Part shown: piece by piece, positions 22,640-27,795 of the stretch
How the letters are laid out: each line of letters starts with the position of its first letter
How positions within the stretch are numbered: the stretch's first letter is position 1
NCBI GenBank assembly: GCA_003511885.1
Contig: DOIX01000273.1
Coordinates: 20,816 to 48,610, forward strand
Reading direction: 5' to 3'
Length of the DNA stretch: 27,795 bases
From: Cyanobacteria bacterium UBA11153
GTDB taxonomy: Bacteria; Cyanobacteriota; Cyanobacteriia; Cyanobacteriales; Coleofasciculaceae
Notes under the pieces: generated by a model
What the model saw: the letters and a program-made list of their open reading frames with translations, nothing else
What the model was told of the DNA's origin: nothing
Databases searched by the model: none
Position numbers and translations under genes: made by a program

Positions 22640-23859
22640 GCTTTCACATAAACCTCCCTAAACAATTGAGCCGATCTTGACCAATTATATGTAGATAATA
22701 CTTTTTGATAACCGGAACTTCCCAAACTTTTTGCCCACTTAGGATTTTGCAACAACATTAGAATAGCCTCAGCTAACATCTGTTCGCTTTGATAATCAAC
22801 TAATAGCCCATCTCGCCCGGATTCAACTACACAAGGAACTGCTCCTCGCCTACAGCCAATAACTGGTTTACTCGCAGCCCATCCTTCTAAGAAAGCGATG
22901 CCAAAAGATTCAAAACCCGAAGGATAGGCAAAGATATCTAATGCACTAAATAACAGAGGCTTTTCTTCATTGGAAAAATTATAATATAGCTTCACTTTAT
23001 TCTGATACTCCTGCGGCCATTGACGGATCATCTCCTCCAAATAGTCAGCAAACATGGCACGCGCTCCAGCAATTAAGACATCAACATCTGGATAAATTTG
23101 CCAAACAATTGACATAGCCCGTAGTAGTGTATCTACCCCTTTATGACCTCCTAATTGCCCAATAAAACCTACTAATGGGTTATCACCAAAACCCAAACTA
23201 GATTTGGCTTCATTACTAGAAATAAGATTAAACTGTTCTGGATCTACGCCCAGTCCGACTACGAACACCCGGTCAGGCGATGCACCTCTTTCAATCACAT
23301 AATCAGCCTCAAATTTTGTATAAGCAACATAAGAGTTTGCTTCCTGAATTGCACGGTAGATTGTATGACGCTGGAATCCCCAATTATCCTCTGGATGTAA
23401 TCCGCCATAAAATACACATGGACGTTTCGTTTTCTTAGCACCGTTTAAAGCTGCAAACATATGTAACAAGGGAAAAGAAGAGGCGACAATAATATCAGCA
23501 GGAAATTCCCGGATCGCTTTTTCCAATCCAGGAATAATTGGACCACCAGCAATAGCTCGTAAATATTCGTTGTAGGGCAAGTTGAGACGATAGGCAAGCG
23601 CTTGGGGTTTACGAAAAATTTGGCTGATACGGCTATAAACTGGAAAACGTCTGATTTTAACACCATTGAGTTCTTCCCATCCTGTCGGCATTCTTGGTGC
23701 TTCAGGCTTGAAGAAACCTTCTCCATTGAAACAATTAGTAGTAAAAACAGTTACCTCGTCTCCGAATTGCCGCACTAATTCTTCGGAGACGCGCTGAATT
23801 AGCCATTCTGTACCACCAATTCCAGGGGAATAACCTTGAGTAACGTGTAATATTTTCAT
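22621..23859 (-). CDS. GT4-family glycosyltransferase
   Basis: A 412-residue GT-B glycosyltransferase. The N-terminus is MKILHVTQGYSPGIGGTEWL, with the glycine-rich acceptor-side loop of family 4. The C-terminal domain begins GFIGQLGGHKGVDTLLRA and carries the E-x7-E motif in FESFGIAFLEGWAASKPVIG, followed by GRDGLLVDY. It probably adds a sugar from a nucleotide donor during polysaccharide assembly. I prefer ATG at 23857-23859, which opens with the usual MKILH; an in-frame GTG at 23865 is nearer the AGGAG and would add two residues. The preceding multidomain gene ends at 23865, so the two genes are nearly contiguous and probably co-translated. Confidence 0.9.
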   Translation of the reverse strand: MKILHVTQGYSPGIGGTEWLIQRVSEELVRQFGDEVTVFTTNCFNGEGFFKPEAPRMPTGWEELNGVKIRRFPVYSRISQIFRKPQALAYRLNLPYNEYLRAIAGGPIIPGLEKAIREFPADIIVASSFPLLHMFAALNGAKKTKRPCVFYGGLHPEDNWGFQRHTIYRAIQEANSYVAYTKFEADYVIERGASPDRVFVVGLGVDPEQFNLISSNEAKSSLGFGDNPLVGFIGQLGGHKGVDTLLRAMSIVWQIYPDVDVLIAGARAMFADYLEEMIRQWPQEYQNKVKLYYNFSNEEKPLLFSALDIFAYPSGFESFGIAFLEGWAASKPVIGCRRGAVPCVVESGRDGLLVDYQSEQMLAEAILMLLQNPKWAKSLGSSGYQKVLSTYNWSRSAQLFREVYVKANKLDN

Positions 23860-23864
23860 CAGCA

Positions 23865-26570
23865 CTATACTCCTGCAAATCGCTGACGAAGCTTTTGTTT
23901 AATCCGAGATAGAAGTACTAGAAATCCATCGTTACGCCAAATTTCTATAGCTTTCTTGAGCTTTCCACCTCTCACAGCAACTGGCGGTGATGTTGCGGGT
24001 AGGCTGCGCTGTTGGCGATCAGGAGCATACTCTCCTTGTAAACAATAATCGCGGAGCGGTTTGACAACTTGTTGCCAGCTAAAATAATCTCGCAAAGGGT
24101 CAAATCCTGAATTCCATGTCGATTTAGGTATTTCTAGCATCTCTCCTAAAGCTTCTACTAATGCGTTCACATTTAAAGGAGGGACTACCCGCCCAACACT
24201 GTATTGACTGACCCACTCACTGGTAACATCTCCCTCAGTCACTAGAACTGGTAAACGTGCCCAGAGATAATCTAAAATCCGCGTGCGGATTGAATAACGG
24301 GTCTCGACATGAGGAGGATGAAGAGTTACCCCAATATCAGCTTCACATAAAAGTGCTTCTCTTTCCTCATAAGGCAACCACTCATAAAAGAAAATTGTAC
24401 GATCTTTCTCACCAATCTCCGCTGCAAGGCTAAGAGTCTGTTCTGCCATCCTATGGGCGGGAACCAGGGGATTGGGATGGCGAGTGCCCAGAAAAACCAA
24501 CCGTGCTTGTGGGTGCTGAATTAGTACTTTTGGCCAAGCTTGAACTAGGGTAAGGGGATCTAGCCAATTCCAAATACCTCCTCCCCACAAAACGATTTTG
24601 GCATCATCTGGGAAAGCTGGATGGACTCCCCGTAGCATAGGACTATGACGGGGTTCTCTGTTGGGAAAGCCAATTCCCACAACATCTATTAAAGAGCGCA
24701 AACTAGAATCTTGATCAAAATTCCGTGGGTTAATACGTCCATTAGCTGCTAATGTACCCATCCAGAAATCTAACTGGCGATCGCTTCCACAGATGAAAAA
24801 ATCCCCCAAGCGAATTAAACGGTTAGTAATATCTACTGCGTGTTGATTTAAGCTTTCCTGTGCCGCCATCGGTTCGTTTACATAGTAATGTAAGTTTTCC
24901 AAAACAAATGGATCGTATAAATCAACCACAATCCGTGTTTGAGTTAGCTGTAGAAACGGGAACTGCTCGACCATGTAGCCAGAGACTAGGGCAATATCAC
25001 TATTTTCTACTAACAGATGTAAACTTCCTGGACGTTCTGTCCAGTAACGCACTAAACGCACACCTGGAACTTCTAATGTAGTTTCCGAAGGAATTGCCAG
25101 GGTTACATCCAAGTCAGTACTTAATGCACGCGCCATTTCTAAGTAACGCATTCCTGGACCAGCCATTTTAGTATCCACCACATCATTACTCACGATTAGT
25201 AAGTGAGGGCGGCTTTGGGGATATTGAAATTCAGGCATAGGTCGTGTTTTTTTTAAGCGCAATAAAGGCAAATAATGATGTAAGACTAAATCCCAGGTAA
25301 GTTCTGGCAGTCCACGCCAGACTAACCCAGCAGGCATATCCTTTTGTAGAGCAAATAACTCTTCATCTGAGCGAGAACGACGTGCTTGTAAATCCCGACG
25401 CTCTCTTAAAAGCTTTGGTAACTGTTTGCCAAAATCCCACCAACCACCAATATATGCCAAAGCTGTAGACAAATCGCGATGAGATAGGAAATTAGCAAAG
25501 TTTTGCCAATCCTCTAATCCATAATTTCGTAAAAATTTTACCAAATAAGGAAAACTTAAAATTTTTTCCGCGAATCGCAATCGACCGTGTACTACTCTAC
25601 GCAACTTACGAGGTGTCAAGCCGTTGTCTTCACTAGAAGGAACTTTACTGCCAAAGGCGTGATAAATTACTGCTTGGGTAGCGACACGAACGTTATAACC
25701 TAACAACCGCACCCGATAAGACCATTCAGCATCTTCATAATACAGAGGGAAATCTTCGTCTACCGAACCGACAACTTCCCAAACTGAACGGGGAATCAGA
25801 GTAGCTGCAAAGCAAGTAGAAGGAACTTCATCCCAACTGTCAAACTGACCCAAATCTAAGTGTCCTATAGCATTATCAGTTCCCCACGAGAATGGTTCGA
25901 CTCGATTACCCAAGCCATTGAGAAAAGCAGATGCCCACCAAAATTTAAGTTTGGCGGCTACAGCAGCACATAACGGATCTTTCTGCGCTAATACCACCAT
26001 CTGTGCTACTGCATCAGATTGGAGTTTGATATCTGGGTTTAATAGAAGAAAATAGTCTCCTTTTGCTGCTGCTACCCCTTGATTGAGAGCAGAAGCTAAT
26101 GACTGGGATTTTTCTATCCTGATACATTTAATATCTGGATAACGAACTTTTAACCACTCTGATGAGTCTTCAGTAGAACCGTTATCTACCAATATAATTT
26201 CTATAGGAGAGTAGGTTTGATCTAAAAGAGATTGCAGGCACTCATCCAACCAATCCTGACTGTTATAGCTAACCATTACCACAGAGACTAGAGCGCCTGA
26301 AAGACTTATTCTAGGCTGAGGTTCATTTTTTACTTCTCTGATCAGCAATCCAGCCTCAGCTAAACAAGCTAGTCCAGCCAGAATAGCCTTGGGGATAGCT
26401 CCATCAGCTCTAAAATGGGTAATAATTTCTTCTAAATCACGACCATTAGCTTCCTGCCAAAGAGATAGCAAAACAGGATCAATAGCAACTTTACCACCCT
26501 CATTTGTAGAAATAAGAGGGCGTTCTTCAAGATAAACTTTAGTGTTAGGTCTGTGGTAGTATTTAATCAC
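23865..26570 (-). CDS. Three-domain protein: PqqD-like helix-turn-helix, GT2 and GT4 glycosyltransferases
   Basis: A 901-residue protein. Residues about 18-78 look like a PqqD-type winged helix (GGKVAIDPVLLSLWQEANG, then DLEEIITHF and LACLAEAGLLI). Residues about 94-330 are a GT2 domain: VSVVMVSYNSQDWL (95-108), LVDNGSTEDS (127-136), LLLNPDIKL (175-183) and YYEDAEWSYRVR, with the catalytic acidic pair. After a linker, about 450-860 is a GT4-like domain starting LLIVSNDVVDTKMAGPGMRYLE, with VVDLYDP and ALLCEADIGVTLHPPH. Two glycosyltransferases in one chain suggest two consecutive sugar additions. The start is GTG at 26568-26570 without a clear ribosome binding site. It follows the zinc-ribbon methyltransferase by 62 bases. 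Confidence 0.85.
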   Translation of the reverse strand: MIKYYHRPNTKVYLEERPLISTNEGGKVAIDPVLLSLWQEANGRDLEEIITHFRADGAIPKAILAGLACLAEAGLLIREVKNEPQPRISLSGALVSVVMVSYNSQDWLDECLQSLLDQTYSPIEIILVDNGSTEDSSEWLKVRYPDIKCIRIEKSQSLASALNQGVAAAKGDYFLLLNPDIKLQSDAVAQMVVLAQKDPLCAAVAAKLKFWWASAFLNGLGNRVEPFSWGTDNAIGHLDLGQFDSWDEVPSTCFAATLIPRSVWEVVGSVDEDFPLYYEDAEWSYRVRLLGYNVRVATQAVIYHAFGSKVPSSEDNGLTPRKLRRVVHGRLRFAEKILSFPYLVKFLRNYGLEDWQNFANFLSHRDLSTALAYIGGWWDFGKQLPKLLRERRDLQARRSRSDEELFALQKDMPAGLVWRGLPELTWDLVLHHYLPLLRLKKTRPMPEFQYPQSRPHLLIVSNDVVDTKMAGPGMRYLEMARALSTDLDVTLAIPSETTLEVPGVRLVRYWTERPGSLHLLVENSDIALVSGYMVEQFPFLQLTQTRIVVDLYDPFVLENLHYYVNEPMAAQESLNQHAVDITNRLIRLGDFFICGSDRQLDFWMGTLAANGRINPRNFDQDSSLRSLIDVVGIGFPNREPRHSPMLRGVHPAFPDDAKIVLWGGGIWNWLDPLTLVQAWPKVLIQHPQARLVFLGTRHPNPLVPAHRMAEQTLSLAAEIGEKDRTIFFYEWLPYEEREALLCEADIGVTLHPPHVETRYSIRTRILDYLWARLPVLVTEGDVTSEWVSQYSVGRVVPPLNVNALVEALGEMLEIPKSTWNSGFDPLRDYFSWQQVVKPLRDYCLQGEYAPDRQQRSLPATSPPVAVRGGKLKKAIEIWRNDGFLVLLSRIKQKLRQRFAGV

Positions 26571-26632
26571 ATTCTATAACAGAGAATATTTCTGTATATT
26601 AAAAAATATTGACATAATTCAAACATATATTT

Positions 26633-27529
26633 TTAACAAGCCTGCGCAACACATAAAAGTGTATCCCCCAGCCCCAGATTTTGAATGGGACGAAATACCA
26701 AGGAGCCTAGCCGTTCAACAAATTTTAAGTAGGCTTTTGTCCTCCAGGAGTTAGGAGCGTGAGTGTAGCGTGGATTCATCGTTTCAAATACACCAAAATC
26801 AGAAAAATTTTTAACAAAATAAATATTATCAAATCTATTTTTACTCAAAAAATTAGTCAAAGTTTTTTGAGTAAAATAATATAGATGTTCTTTCGGACTC
26901 AATACCGCCCAGTCTCTTCCTAAAGCCAAGCGACTCAGAGCTTTAAAATTAGGAGTAGCAATTATTAATATTCCTTTATCCCGTAAAACCCGTCGTAGGG
27001 AAAGAATGGTAATCTGTGGATCTAGTAAGTGTTCAATTACGTCAAACATAACTACTACATCAAACGTGTTATCCGCGAAACTTATTTCCTCAGCTGCTTG
27101 TTGTCTAACATCTAAATGCAACTGAGTTTTAGCAAAATCAACTCCCGCATCGGATACCTCAATCCCTGCGACATCCCAACCTGCTCGTTGTGCTGCTTTC
27201 AAGAAGAAACCTGCTCCTGTTCCTACTTCCAGCAATCTTCCTGGTGGTTGACTATAGCTAGCAATTAGTCTTAACATTCCGCCATAACGAGCATCAAAAA
27301 AGTCCAAATCATATTGACCCTTTTGCACTCCTAATGAGGGTAAATATTCTTGCCAAAAATAATTTGGACTATAACGATCCCAAATTTCAGATTTGGATAA
27401 GCGTGGGTTAGCATAGACTAAACCACATTTCTGACAGGACGAAATAAAAAGATTATATTTTTTATATAGAGGTTTAGTGGTATGACTACCACATATTGCA
27501 CAAGACACATTTTCTAGATCTACTGACAT
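26633..27529 (-). CDS. Zinc-ribbon class I SAM methyltransferase
   Basis: A 298-residue protein. The N-terminus has a CxxC pair at Cys10/Cys13 and a second at Cys32/Cys35 (SCQKCGLVYANPR), a zinc ribbon typical of a methyltransferase family found in sugar and polysaccharide clusters. The SAM-binding motif LLEVGTGAGFF is at 99-109, followed by DVAGIEVSDAGVDFA, VVVMFDVIEHL and GILIIATPNF. Known relatives methylate sugars or act on unusual C-methyl branches (NovU/TylC3 type), while others are uncharacterised; I cannot choose. The start is ATG at 27527-27529 with AAGGAG 8 bases upstream, a good site. It lies 42 bases after the partial coiled-coil gene on the same strand. Confidence 0.87.
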   Translation of the reverse strand: MSVDLENVSCAICGSHTTKPLYKKYNLFISSCQKCGLVYANPRLSKSEIWDRYSPNYFWQEYLPSLGVQKGQYDLDFFDARYGGMLRLIASYSQPPGRLLEVGTGAGFFLKAAQRAGWDVAGIEVSDAGVDFAKTQLHLDVRQQAAEEISFADNTFDVVVMFDVIEHLLDPQITILSLRRVLRDKGILIIATPNFKALSRLALGRDWAVLSPKEHLYYFTQKTLTNFLSKNRFDNIYFVKNFSDFGVFETMNPRYTHAPNSWRTKAYLKFVERLGSLVFRPIQNLGLGDTLLCVAQAC

Positions 27530-27571
27530 AGCTATATCTCCTTAACTACATAGGATTGCGATCGCTCTCGT

Positions 27572-27795
27572 TCACTCATTTATTGGTAATCCCATTGACT
27601 GTTTTAGTCTGAACCAATATTTTCTCAGTTTCCAAAATTTGCTACTCTCCATCGCTTGAATTATTTGTTGGGATAGCTCCCATTCACGTTGAGTCTGTTT
27701 TAGTTGTCCTTGTGAGCGAGCTAGTTCAGCTTTAGTCTCTTGTATTGTATTTTGCGATAGATTCCATTCACTTTGAGTTTGTTGTAGTTGTGCTT
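27572..27795 (-). CDS. C-terminal end of a coiled-coil glycan-cluster protein (partial)
   Basis: A minus-strand frame is open from the right window edge and ends TGA at 27572-27574, giving 73 residues. It is rich in Gln, Glu and Thr with a heptad-like spacing. QLQQTQSEWNLSQ recurs 28 residues later as QLKQTQREWELSQ, equal to four heptads. The tail MESSKFWKLRKYWFRLKQSMG is basic and aromatic. As I recall, similar tails follow long coiled coils in cyanobacterial methyltransferases and glycosyltransferases of O-antigen clusters, so this is probably the end of such an enzyme. The catalytic part lies outside the window. Confidence 0.75.
   Translation of the reverse strand, partial: AQLQQTQSEWNLSQNTIQETKAELARSQGQLKQTQREWELSQQIIQAMESSKFWKLRKYWFRLKQSMGLPINE

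Noticed and set aside
23445..23726. 93-codon minus-strand frame inside the GT4 gene
   Set aside because: Overlaps well-supported GT4 coding sequence in another frame and shows no domain.

Overview
The window reads as part of a filamentous cyanobacterial chromosome. HIP1 octamers (GCGATCGC) recur in most genes, a PipX homologue sits beside an EcfT-like gene and der, the fragment at the left edge looks like the end of a CHAT-domain protein, and the intergenic spaces carry short tandem and palindromic repeats of a kind I associate with Oscillatoria/Microcoleus/Nostoc-type genomes. The genus cannot be fixed from sequence alone. No rRNA, tRNA, CRISPR array, transposase or phage gene was recognised.

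Layout. (1) 1-3463, housekeeping: the last 25 codons of a probable CHAT protein (+), then on the minus strand der (ribosome-assembly GTPase), an EcfT/CbiQ-like membrane protein and pipX (PII/NtcA co-regulator). (2) 3662-12686, a plus-strand run: an ArnE-like half-size transporter, an ArnC/GtrB-like polyprenyl-phosphate glycosyltransferase, a WecD-like N-acetyltransferase, a GT-C-like membrane protein, a WecE/RffA-like aminotransferase, a second GT-C-like protein and a YfhO-like membrane protein. (3) 12644-15635 (-): a retropepsin-like aspartyl protease, a GT4 and a GT2 glycosyltransferase, then a divergent plus-strand methyltransferase (15747-16418). (4) 16420-27795 (-): two related NAD-dependent sugar epimerases, a DPM1-like GT2, a C-terminal gene remnant, a large GT-C-like protein, a GT4, a three-domain PqqD-like/GT2/GT4 protein, a zinc-ribbon methyltransferase and the coiled-coil end of a further protein.

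How it fits together. From 3.6 kb onward almost everything points to synthesis, activation, membrane transfer and assembly of unusual sugars on a cell-surface glycan (O-antigen, capsule, exopolysaccharide or glycoprotein). WecE plus WecD homologues predict dTDP-Fuc4NAc (4-acetamido-4,6-dideoxygalactose). The ArnE-like and ArnC-like genes with GT-C proteins predict a lipid-linked route in which the sugar is put on polyprenyl phosphate, flipped and transferred outside the cytoplasm. The two epimerases resemble CDP-paratose/tyvelose epimerases, so a second deoxysugar is possible. A second polyprenyl-phosphate GT2/GT-C pair at 19.0-22.6 kb repeats the logic.

The three gene-free stretches longer than 300 bases (1570-2077, 14304-14759, 18666-19021) are filled with repeats and inverted repeats. 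The most elaborate, 18834-18956, can be drawn as a closed multi-branch fold. Two AT-rich blocks (about 5.2-7.7 kb and 20.0-22.6 kb) appear to lack HIP1 and may have been acquired separately.
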